This document shows, piece after piece, positions 47,816 to 61,135 of a stretch of 64,000 bases of DNA; positions within the stretch are counted from its first letter, which is position 1, and the number at the start of each line of letters is the position of its first letter. The notes beneath the pieces were generated by a model. That model did no database searches and was not told the origin of the DNA. It saw nothing but the letters and a program-made list of their open reading frames with translations. This DNA is from Silene conica (lineage: Eukaryota; Streptophyta; Magnoliopsida; Caryophyllales; Caryophyllaceae), in NCBI GenBank assembly GCA_029255685.2, contig CM055317.2, forward strand, positions 18,484,501 through 18,548,500, given 5' to 3'. A program made the translations under genes and the position numbers.

Positions 47816-48303
47816 TGCTATTAGAGCTGCAAAATAATGTCATAAGTAGTATGAACTCGAGATGTAAAGAAAATCGTGAGAAAAATTGATCAAATTCGAA
47901 CAATCGCATGAAATTCGAACAATCGTTGAAAATTCGACGAATCAAATTATCAAATTACCTGAAAATTAGTCTTAATCTTCTTCCAAAATCAATTGAATTG
48001 AATTTGTATGTTGCTTTGATGGAATTTACGAACAATCGGAGGACAAATCGATTTTGCGTTGAACAATCGGAAGAGAGAGAGTGTATTTGGGTTTGGTTTA
48101 ATTATGTTTTTATTATTTTTAGTGAGAGAAAGTTTTTTGGCCCAATGGTAAGATTTTGGTTTGACCCTAATTTTCAGCCCAATGGCAAATTCGCAAGGGA
48201 AGTTGGCCCAACAGCAATATCAAACGTGAATTTGGCCCAAATAGGTTGTGGATGCGTGAGGTTCGGTGGCCTCACCGTAAGAGGCGGCCTCACGTGATCC
48301 GGC

Positions 48304-48306
<3 letters not shown>
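47816..48306 (-). promoter_or_regulatory. Right terminal region and presumed transposase promoter
   Basis: The 490 bp between the transposase ATG and the right end hold no gene and none of the GTTTCAC units. The last 57 bp are the TIR (rich in gtgaggcc). The transposase promoter should lie here, as in other MULEs; no clear TATA box was seen. Confidence 0.45.

Positions 48307-48396
<90 letters not shown>
48307..48396. repeat. (TA)n tract flanking the 16-kb element
   Basis: About 45 TA repeats directly follow the right end of the element. Confidence 0.98.
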
Positions 48397-48401
<5 letters not shown>

Positions 48402-49328
48402 AGAACTACTGGACACGTGTCAGTCTCACATTAATTTATTTCCCGCCTAGCAGTGTTCTTAATACCATATATGTTTCTCACTTGCAAATTTTGCACATAT
48501 AATACCACATATATTTATCACTTGCAAATTTTGCACATATAACACCACGTATATTTCTCACTTTATTTATGTTTATTGTTATCTTTTATATTTTCGAGAA
48601 ACATAGCCACCTTGATTTTTTTCATTTGTCATCTATTGTTGCACACCTACTTAACTAAGTGAATCACATTAGTTAACCTAAGTGAACTCCTGATTTTCTT
48701 TCCCATTTTAAGATGTGTGGTTAAGAATTTAGGTGATTTTTTTACTTACATATTCTTAAAAACAATTAAGAACATCGTGCAAGAGTATCATTTGGGCTTT
48801 ACATTCGAAATTATTAATACAACATGAAAATTAGGTGCTAGTATAGTGACTTATGAATGTTTGAGACAACGGTATGAAGTAAGTAACAGAGTAAATAAAA
48901 TTCAATAAACACATATATAAGCATCACGATTCATGCCATCAAGGACTCGTGATTATTATTGGGCGGGTACAATTAAAACTGACAAATGGGTCACCTACGT
49001 TGTGTCAGTTGGGGTAGGGTAATTTCAAATTTGTAAGTGGAAAAATCTAAATATTAAATTGTTACATCAATCCAATAAGATTTATTATTTTAGATAAATA
49101 AATGTCGTAATAACATATAATATTTTTTATTTTGTGTTTGTATTTGACTATTATTGTAATTATTTAGATTAATTATTTTCATGTGAATTGTAAAAATTTA
49201 AAACATTTGCATTTATAAATTCAAATAATTATAATATTGTACAATCAAATTAATAAGATTTTGTAACAATAAACTCTAAAAGTTTTATATATACATACCC
49301 GTGCAATTTTGCTCGGGTTCTAAACTAG
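48397..49328 (+). mobile_element. Helitron, right part
   Basis: The 3' end has the hairpin CCCGTGCAATTTTGCTCGGG followed by ttctaaa and CTAG (49,325-49,328), with T next. The left part, (TA)n then aaaacaagaactac, resembles the 5' start of the Helitron at 23,617 ((TA)n then aaaacaatcttg). So the (TA)n that holds the 16-kb element may be the 5' terminus of this Helitron. There is no coding capacity. Confidence 0.6.
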
Positions 49329-49800
49329 TTTAGTCCGATAAAAGGAAGAGTGGCTATGTTTTGAATGACTCTACCAATTATAAGTTCATTCATCTATATC
49401 CCGAGGACGAAATCTTCGCTGAGAGAATCCTTGACTTGGTGCATCATGCCTTAAAACATCACTCTTTTGAAGTAAGCAGAAGAGTTTTTGAGAGTTTAAA
49501 CAAATAAAAAAGAGATTGAGCAAATGAATTAGGTTTTCAGGTTAAAAGCTTATAAGAGGCACTTGTATAGCGGTAAGTTTTGGGCTATATAGGCTTTTAA
49601 AAATTTGGGCTAAGCCTTATATTAGATAATTAGGTAATCGGTTCGGTTTCGGTTAACTGCGGTTTTAGAAACTTGAACCGGAATCGAACTGTATTTTGTC
49701 GGTTTTTATCGGTTCGGTTCACCAGACTAATTAATTATTTCGGTTCGGTGAATCTAACCTAAAAAATTGCACGGTTTCGGTTTTTACGGTTCGGTTAACT
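49329..49800. other. Non-coding stretch with GGTTCGG-rich remnant
   Basis: No supported gene. From about 49,616 to 49,812 a ggttcggtt-rich stretch ending atgaacacccct looks like a decayed hAT-type MITE of the class seen at 33,298; its left end was not found. Confidence 0.35.
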
Positions 49801-49814
49801 ATGAACACCCCTAT

Positions 49815-51340
49815 GAAAGCTTATCCTGTTATATTTCCAACACCACCAAAAACACTCTATTTGACCAAGTAACGAAGAAATGACGGCCATTTGAAGTTCA
49901 GTGCGCATTGAAGGAACTGTGCGGCGACAAAGCAGTCGATCGACTTTTATTCTGGTCGATCGATTGATACTGTTCACTGTCTTAAATCAATCGACTTAAA
50001 TTTAAGTCGATCGACTAGGTTCTATTTTTATTTCCCGAGGCATGTTCCAATTAGGCCCATTAGGTTAGCGTGAGACTTTCTGTTTTCGAGATTTAAGAGT
50101 TGAGACAGGCAGACTTTGTATCTTATCTTTTCTTTTATCAATTAACTCCTTTTAGCATTATAACAACAATTACTTTTCTTTTCAACATAGAAACTTTCTA
50201 AACTTTTGAGATCTAGCTTTTCGGAGCTCCTTTTTGCTACTCTTTGGATTATTGGTAATCTATTCTCTTTGTTCTTTATTTTTATTTTTTCCTTATTACT
50301 TCTTTCTTCTTCTTTGCATTCCGTTATTTTACGCTTTTCTTGCGATCATGAATTCTACTTTAGTTATTTTTATTGTTAACAATTATTACTCTTGTTATGC
50401 GTAACTAATTCCCTTGACTAGGATATAGGGGATCCAATGAAATTGTGACGATTCTTGATTAGCTTAGATTGATCAATGGTTAATAGCCTTTAATTTGTTG
50501 TTAATTGTAGCAGTTATTTGTGATTAGACAGTTTATGTGCATGATTGATTAATTGATTTGGTAAACCCCGACCTAAGATCGAAAGCCTGGTGAGCGTTAG
50601 ACCTGCTACAATCATTAGAGTATCATAATAAGTTGTGAGATCCCGTTAGAAGCATTCTAGGGCGATTAACGATCTGAGAGGACCTTTTCACTGCCTCTTA
50701 GACTTTTATTTGCGACCGATCTGCGACCTAGACTACGACCGTTAGACTTTCATTGGTGAACCGATTATCCTAGTTTTCTCTCCTTGTACTTTATACTCTA
50801 TCTTTATATTCTCTACTTCTTTTTCCTTGTCATTTAGTTTAGCAATCAAAAATCAAACAAACCCAATTTGTTACTTAGACAGACTTTAGAACGACATATA
50901 AAAATTATATATGCCTCCCCGTGGATACGATTAAGACTTCCTTACTGCATTAGTTAGACCAGCTGGTTATTTTTGATAGGGTTGCGACAATCGTGTCAAG
51001 TGAGATTGACTTTGGTTGTAGTAACTGACGTTTATATATTGTTTTTTATTGTGATTATCTATTGGTAATGGTGAGCATATTCTTAGCAGGTATCCTGTTG
51101 TTGATTGATTGCATGAGGCTGAGGATAGAACGGGTCACCACGTATTAGCTTAGTTAGCTTCCGTTGTTATATTAGTTATTTTAGTCGGTTTTGAGACATG
51201 TTGTATTGATACTATTAATTATTATTTAATAAATGTTTCTTGCCTTTATTTGATATTCTACCTCGTGTAACCGAGATAGTAACATCTTCATAGGCTGATG
51301 GTCCTTGGTAAAGACATCGGGTTATGGGGGGTGTTACACT
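49815..51340. mobile_element. LTR retrotransposon fragment (decayed)
   Basis: The stretch holds gtcgatcgac repeats (49,930-50,020), a long non-coding leader with the LTR-like phrase cctccccgtggatacgatta (about 50,912-50,931), and an LTR-like end (ggtgttacac at 51,338). No protein domain survives. Similar phrases occur in Athila-type elements, but assignment is weak. Confidence 0.4.
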
Positions 51341-51939
51341 TTTGTTCTATTTTATGTACATAGAAATAAAAAAACACTCAAACCTCTTTACCTACATCAC
51401 ATGACTGGTCGGTTCTACATCACATGCCTGGTTTTTTGAGGTGGCCGGGTATGTATGACATTCATTTTGTAAAAAATTTACACTTATGCATTTGTAATCG
51501 ATCATTGGAAAACTCTCTCAAAAACCTCTCAAAATATTACTAAATGTTAGTAATAAAATTGCATTAAAACTCAAATAAAATTATCATATTTATTAAGAGT
51601 TATTAGTACATATTATTAAAGGTAATATAAGTAGAAACTAGATGTTTTCTCCAATATTATTTGGGGCAAATTCTTGAGTGCAACAAGAAGGAGGAATTCA
51701 ACTTTGACTGCATGGAGAGAGGATGATCTTCTAATTTGCTAATAGCTCAAGAACAATAAGATCTTCTTATTGTGCCATTTTATGCCAAATCATTGTTAGA
51801 AAAAATAAGATTTGTCCTCTCTTTTATTCGATTTATTTTCCAACCATCAAATTGCATGCATCTAAGATAGATCTCAACTACACTAAATTAACAAGTAATT
51901 TAGTCAGCTAATTAGAGGAGTCTAATTAGAGGTTTTGGA

Positions 51940-52290
51940 CCTTATAATACTGATCCCTTTTGTACGTGTAACCTGCGGTAATACATCAGGGGATGGTGAG
52001 TTGATGTCTAGCAGGTTTTGAGATGCATGTTGTACATGGGATTGGAGAGCATCGATACGACGAGTTTACTAGTTTAGCTTCCGCTGTTGTTTAGAGTATC
52101 TGTTTGTTTTATTGGTTGTACCTTCGGATTTTAGAGACTTATAACCATTACTTTGAAACTTGATCTTTATAGTATGTTTCTTTAAAAATGATTTGATTTT
52201 TACTACCTCGGGAAACCAAGATGGTAGCATCCCCATTTACTAAAGTATGCCTTGGTACGACACTTTAATAAATGAAGCTGTTACATTCAT
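51940..52290. mobile_element. Second LTR 3'-end fragment, related to about 51,050-51,340
   Basis: tttagcttccgctgttgttt, then gatttttactacctcgggaaac and a gctgttaca end, follow the same order as ttagcttccgttgttatatt, attctacctcgtgtaaccga and gtgttacac of the upstream fragment. The two are diverged copies of one LTR type. Confidence 0.5.
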
Positions 52291-53510
52291 TCTTATTAAG
52301 CTTACCGGATTTAATGGAGATTGCTGGATACCTAAATGATATATAGCCTTCAATAAATCCACTAGTTAATAATTTAAATATCATTTTTCAATTGCTCATT
52401 CATTTCACTAAAAATTAACGACAGTTGCACTAGAAAATGTAGAGAAAGATCTCATTAGGAGCATAATGTACTAAGCATTCCCTTTGCAGAACATAAGCAA
52501 ATCATCAACAGACATGAGACTATTCAATTTCAACCCTCTACATAGAGAATGATATTAGAACTGCTATCTTGATGATGAGGTAGCATTGACAATTATCCTG
52601 ATCAAGTACTCTATGCATATGATGAAAATCAAGGCAGAAAGTGATCCCCTTACTTGTTCAGTTTTAAAAATTGGTTAATTTAGTTAATACCCTTTGACTT
52701 TAATTGTATTGTAATAATGGGGATAAATAATTACTTTTTAAGTTGTTGGTGAAATAATGATGACGATGTACGTAGAGGATAAGAGTACAATATACAAAGG
52801 TGGTTGTAAAACCTTGGTTATTATTAATATACGGTAAGTGTTAGTAAAATTAAGGGAGAAATTTTTGATGCATTAGACGAGGGCATCATGACGGAAACGT
52901 GAAAGGTAGTAGTGATACATCAAAACTTTCAAAAAACATGTACATGTACCAATTGGTAAAACCTCCATTTGCTTGTGTTATCATCTAATAACGGTATGTC
53001 ATGAACATTTGAATGCCTCAGGCTAATACATTTGTTCTTTATATTCATAAAATGAATACTTTAATTCATATCACGTTTCTTTTCACCCCGTTCTTAACGA
53101 GGATTATTGTAAGTCATGGCGCAATAGTGTACTAATCCGGAACCATGCAGTAAAGAACACAAAGCTAAGAAATTTCGTAATGAGATGGATGAGATTGTCA
53201 AAGGTACGTGTTAGTTGTAGTTTATGAAGTACGTCGAGTGAGAACAAACGTTCATCGATGGGAGAATAGTGTCCACTCATTTATATGTCTACTTGTAAAT
53301 CTGCCTTCCTCAAAATGAAGCAAATTTAGGTACCATATGGACCAACCAGTTCCTATCATTTAGTTCCGTAAATTTCAAACCTACTACAAACACTATCTTC
53401 AATTGAATTCACTCCCCTTAGCTTACTTGTCCCTTAGTCCTTACCCAAATCAATCTGCACACCATATCTAATCTTGATCAAGATATTTTTTAGGTTAACC
53501 AAATTATTCA
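52291..53510. other. Non-coding upstream region of the cysteine protease gene
   Basis: AT-rich, no supported gene or clear element ends. The last few hundred bases presumably contain the promoter of the protease gene. Confidence 0.4.
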
Positions 53511-53521
53511 AATTCATTCAT

Positions 53522-53532
53522 CTATATATAAA
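53522..53532 (+). promoter_or_regulatory. TATA box of the cysteine protease gene
   Basis: TATATATAAAT lies about 70 bp before the ATG at 53,599, a normal distance for a short plant leader. Confidence 0.6.
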
Positions 53533-53598
53533 TAATCTCATCCCTCCTACTTCACTCATAATAGTCCGTCCCCCTGTCTTCTAAAACATTTTGTAAAA

Positions 53599-56890
<3,292 letters not shown>

Positions 56891-58590
56891 GAAAACCAAT
56901 GCAGCAGCTGATCGAAGCTAAGGGCTTTTGAAGGACATTTGACTGATGTGCCATTGATATGATACTACTCTCTTCAATTTGATGATTCTAAGGTCTGCAA
57001 CCGGGGTTTCAGGAGCAGATGATCTCTTGTACCAATATTTATGCAAATCTATTCTTGTAAATTAAGTACCAACATTTGTTCTTCCATAAAAACAAAGTCC
57101 TACACTACATTCCAATATTCTACTCCGTAATAAATTTAACTTATTATAATGTCTCTATACTCGATACAAAAAAAAATGCAGGATTTACTATTGACATTAA
57201 AGATTTATGTCTATTTAAAGGCGATATTGTAGCATTGCGCAACATTGTATTGTCCTCGTGTCTCAATTTTAACTCTCGAATTATAATTTACTTAACGGAA
57301 ACTACTTTCATCTTTAAAGCACATCATTCCAAGCTTCCATAACTTTTATGTGTTTATAGTCATTTGATTTAACTTAACTTGAAATTAGTACTAGAACTTC
57401 TTGACAATATGAATTTGGACTTGAATTAGCTCTTCAACCCGATTCAGGCCTCGTATAGTCGCATGTATAGACTCGGTTGAGAATGAGTACCACTAGATCC
57501 TTTGAGTAAGTATACTAAATCTACTACAGCATATGCTCATAGTTTTAGGCCATACTCTTTAACCCAACTTATCCAAGTTTGTTCTGAATTTTTGTTCGAA
57601 GGATTGTTGCCATTGATATAAGAAAGGGCTTTGTGGCCAAGGCAGATTAGAGAATGGCCTAAGACTAATGATGAGCCCGACCAACTCTACCTTTTTTGCA
57701 GGGCTTGGGACTTTTATTAAAGTACGAAACAGCCCAAGGGTTGGCCCAAAAAAGTCGAAAGTAATTTTGGGCTAAACTTGGCCATTGGCCTATATTTGGC
57801 CCGCCTACACCGGCTTTTGACCCGACTAGCCCACATTTATTAGGGAAGTGATTTTTTTGGGTTACTGTTTACGTTTATTCCAATTCTACGATATACCCTT
57901 GGTTTTTAAGAAACATTTAATATTGCGCTAAATTTTTATATCTTTTTGTAATACCCAAAGTAATCGAATTAGGGTTTTGTAAGGTTTAATTATTGTCACA
58001 TAAAAATGTGTATTGATGAGTAAATGATGATTATGTTAATGGCACACCGTATTTCGGATGAATAATCAACTAAAATCGATCAAATTGCAATATTTACAAT
58101 TGTAATGTTTCGTCATTTAGGATACTTTTAAAGTATTTTATAAAGTTTAGGAGTATCTTATGTGTTTCTGAAAATCTGAGGGTACATCGTAAAGTTCGTA
58201 TAAACACGAGAGATATCATAGACCTCTTTAATTTAAAACAGATTATTTAGGTGGTTATAAAATTATGAAGAATTCTAAAACAACTCAAGTACGTTCATTA
58301 TGATATAAGACATGACGTTTATATCACGGAGTATATCATTTTCTAAAATTTAAAGCTGTTATGTTTGCCTTTATTTTTCATCAAAACGTCTTACTTGTGA
58401 TAAATACTATTCGTCACAAGTTGAATACGGATAACGTCCATTTCACAACAAGGCAGCGGAAGAACAAGTGGAGAAGTGAAGCATCTCATAGCTTGTGACG
58501 GATAGTGTCCCTCTTCAATCAGAATTTGTGATCTTTCATTTAAAATACTTCATACGTCATTCATCATATCTATTTATAAGAATAAAAGTG
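56891..58590. other. 3' flank and intergenic region
   Basis: After the protease stop comes a 3' UTR-like stretch to about 57,065 without a clear AATAAA. A gggctaaacttggcc-type stretch (57,690-57,840) resembles a decayed hAT MITE. At about 58,393-58,515 gtgataaatactattcgtca and, inverted, ttgtgacggatagtg form a short imperfect inverted repeat. No gene is supported. Confidence 0.4.
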
Positions 58591-58593
58591 ATA

Positions 58594-58827
58594 CTCCCTC
58601 TGCTCTAAAATAATTGACTTTTTGTTTTACGAGATGAGTTTTTGAATTCAATTTCTACAAAAATATAATAGTTGAATTTTTTTAAAAGTGACTATAAAAT
58701 TATTTACGAATAGAACTTTAATATAAGGATACATTTCAGTATATTTTATTTATATTTTGAAAAATACTAAAGAGAAGTGAGTATCTCAAAAGTGAGAATA
58801 ATATTTTTTTTAAAAAAATAGAGGGAG
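58594..58827. mobile_element. Stowaway MITE, 234 bp
   Basis: It starts CTCCCTCTGCTCTAAAATAA and ends, inverted, CTCCCTCTATTTTTTTAAAA, with TA on both sides (58,592-58,593 and 58,828-58,829). CTCCCTC ends and a TA target are the Stowaway hallmark. Confidence 0.88.
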
Positions 58828-58829
58828 TA

Positions 58830-59841
58830 ATATTTACTTTGGACAACAACATTTTACCAACACAAATTTTTATTTCAAACCGTCATTATTCGTCTTAAGT
58901 GTAAAACGGATCAAATACATATCAAATCACCCCACTTGTCGTCTAGAAATTGACATTTTCTTTGTCTTTATTAGGGTAACATTATCCGTCAAACTCTTCA
59001 AAGTCTTAAGACTCTGCCACATCAACTTTCCACTAACGTTTATTATTTCTTTATTGTTCAGACTCACCTAGAACTTATCCAAAACTTTATACATTATCCG
59101 TCAGACTCACTTCAAACTTTACTTTTTCATTTTTTACTCTTTTTTTTTTACATACTTATTAAATTACTTCTAGTGGGGTCAAGACCCACCAAAGTCTTGT
59201 GGAGAGTCTTGGATTTCCAAGACTCGACTTAAAACTTTCTCAAGACTCGAGTAGATTAGTGGTAAAATTGAGAAAGTCTTGTTTTAAGACTTAAGAAAGT
59301 CTTGCCTCAAAAACGCCAATAATTTTACCCTTACCACCACTTGATAATATTTGAGCCATTTTAAACTTAGGATGGATAATACCCGTCTTAAGCGAGACTT
59401 AACATTTTACCAAATTCTGTAAGTTTTCTAAACAACGCATGTACTTAAAGTACTAACGGACAATACTTGACTATTTAAAGCTGTTTCGTTAGGGGTAATT
59501 TGGAAAGGGAGAGGATGTTTAACCCATTTCCTCTCCCTACTGACCACACTCACCAATATATTTGTCTCGTGCTTTTTCACATATGAATATTACTCTTTTA
59601 TATACAGATTTTACATTTTTGCCCTTATCATTTTTGCCCTCTTACCCATTATCATTTTCCCCATACCATTATATTTGTGTCATGTCTTTTAACATATGGA
59701 TTTTACTTTTTTATAAATTTTATAAAAAAGTATATGCGAAAAAGTAAAACTCGTATGTGAAAAAAGTAATTCCAATACGTTTACCACCTACACCCATAAC
59801 CAAACAACAGTCTTAAACTACTAATCACCTAGTCTCCCAGC
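58830..59841. other. Intergenic stretch with AAGTCTT repeats
   Basis: No supported gene. Motifs around aaagtcttaagact occur at 59,008 and several times at 59,190-59,310 (caagactcgacttaaaactt), partly inverted. They may be remains of a TIR element between gtaacattatccgtc (58,977) and its rough inverse near 59,370-59,390. Confidence 0.35.
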
Positions 59842-60088
59842 TAGGGTTGGCAACGGGTTAGGTGGCAACGAGTCGGGTCTGGGTAGGAACCAACAGGACC
59901 CTGACCCAGACCCGAATCACATACCTTGTACCCATATCCAACCCAGATTCTAAAGGGTCTGAAATTAATGAACCCATACTCGACCCAGACGGGTCTGAAT
60001 TCAGGTAGGGTCTACCGTAGGATCTGCGAGTGTACTTCGAGTATTCTCATCAATAAGAACGTAATTTTGGTTGCTTCAGGGTTTCAAG
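59842..60088. mobile_element. Left-end fragment of a TAGGGATGGCAA-type hAT MITE
   Basis: TAGGGTTGGCAACGGG matches the end of the 579-bp element at 33,298. gggtctg and gacccag motifs fill the next 160 bp, in the same style. The right end is missing; the LTR retrotransposon begins nearby. Confidence 0.6.
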
Positions 60089-60562
60089 TGATAAGGTTGA
60101 CGAAGCAGTGGACATCAATCCAGAGGCGAGTTTGCTAGCAACCGTTACCGAGTCTTCGGGTTCGAGAATGCATTTTGTTTGTATGGTTTCTCACGTAGAT
60201 GAGTGCAATTTGGTCCAATAGTTGGTCTCTTTGTAGGAGAGTTATTACTCTGTTATTTCCTATGTTTGTTGCTAAGTTCAATAGTCTTTATTATGTTAAT
60301 TAATGTCGACTTTTCGTTTTCTCTGTTTCTCGAAAATCAGTCACTCACCTCAACCATTTATAGTCCTTGGTCAGTTTGTATTTCACATTCAGTTTTCATA
60401 ATCCAAACTCACTTGTATGCTTGTTTAGCATTTTCCGTTTATATTCAAACGCTTCTTTGAATATTGACTTTCGTTCGTACTCAATAGGTCTTGGGTCGTT
60501 CATCATTGATAGGTTATAGGTCTAATCTATCAAATGTCGCTTCCGCATTTCATTTCGTATCA
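60089..60562 (+). repeat. 5' LTR of a non-autonomous retrotransposon
   Basis: From TGATAAGGTTGACGAAG the sequence repeats at 63,793 to the window end with few changes. TATCA at 60,558-60,562, followed four bases later by a primer site, marks the right limit. Length is about 474 bp. The left limit is set by loss of similarity to the 3' copy. Confidence 0.75.
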
Positions 60563-60566
60563 TAAG

Positions 60567-60578
60567 TGGTATCAGAGC
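60567..60578 (+). promoter_or_regulatory. Primer binding site (initiator tRNA-Met)
   Basis: TGGTATCAGAGC is the complement of the 3' end of tRNA-Met, the usual primer of plant Ty3 and Ty1 elements. It stands four bases after the 5' LTR. Confidence 0.9.
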
Positions 60579-61135
60579 TTCGGCTCTTGATTTCCTACTG
60601 TAAACCATAAAATTTAAAACCTGCAATAATTAATTAACGAGGAACACAAATAATACGGAAAACAAGAATTTATTTTATTATCGAAAGATTGTAGGATTAC
60701 AATTTCCGTAACTCTCTTGATTCCATCTCTAGGGGGATTTGGGTTTTTGATAGTGCTACGAGGGTCGTATCGACTTAATCTCGTAGGGAGGATGGGGTCG
60801 TTTTGTGACTTATTCCATCTTACCTACAATTTGTTAGTAAGAAAACGGGGTCATTTGACTTAATCCATTCGCTCTCCTCTAACCCTAAACACAACATCTT
60901 ATTTATAGTGAATTAGCTTGGGGAGAAGGCAGAATATTCTGAAATATGCTAAGATATTATCACAATATTTTTGATAATTATCTTTAAATGCTAAAGATAC
61001 CAAACCATTAAAAGATACCGAAATATTAAATTTCCGGTGTCTACACCTACATTCGAGACGATCCGGGCGTCTGTTTTAGTTTCGTTTCCTCTTTTTTGAA
61101 AAAAAAAACAAAACACAAAAAAAACTCACAAGAAA

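Larger units (their letters stand above)
32265..48306. mobile_element. 16-kb MULE-type DNA transposon carrying transposase, Ulp1-like and F-box-like genes
   Basis: The left end CACGTGAGGCCGCTCTCTTA..GTGAGGCTGCCGGACC and the inverted right end (48,250-48,306, CACGTGAGGCCGCCTCTTAC..GTGAGGCCACCGAACC) form TIRs. Both ends abut long (TA)n. Inside are a FAR1/MULE transposase gene (minus strand), a large C48 peptidase gene (plus), two tandem F-box-like genes (plus), a hairpin with its own TATA box, a nested hAT MITE, and GTTTCAC arrays. Transposases with a FAR1 domain and neighbouring Ulp1-like genes are known from Kaonashi-type MULEs. TIR elements that use (TA)n as target are known from rice (Micron/TAFT). 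A classic 9-bp TSD cannot be judged in (TA)n. The right end is about 9 bp longer than the left. Confidence 0.85.
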
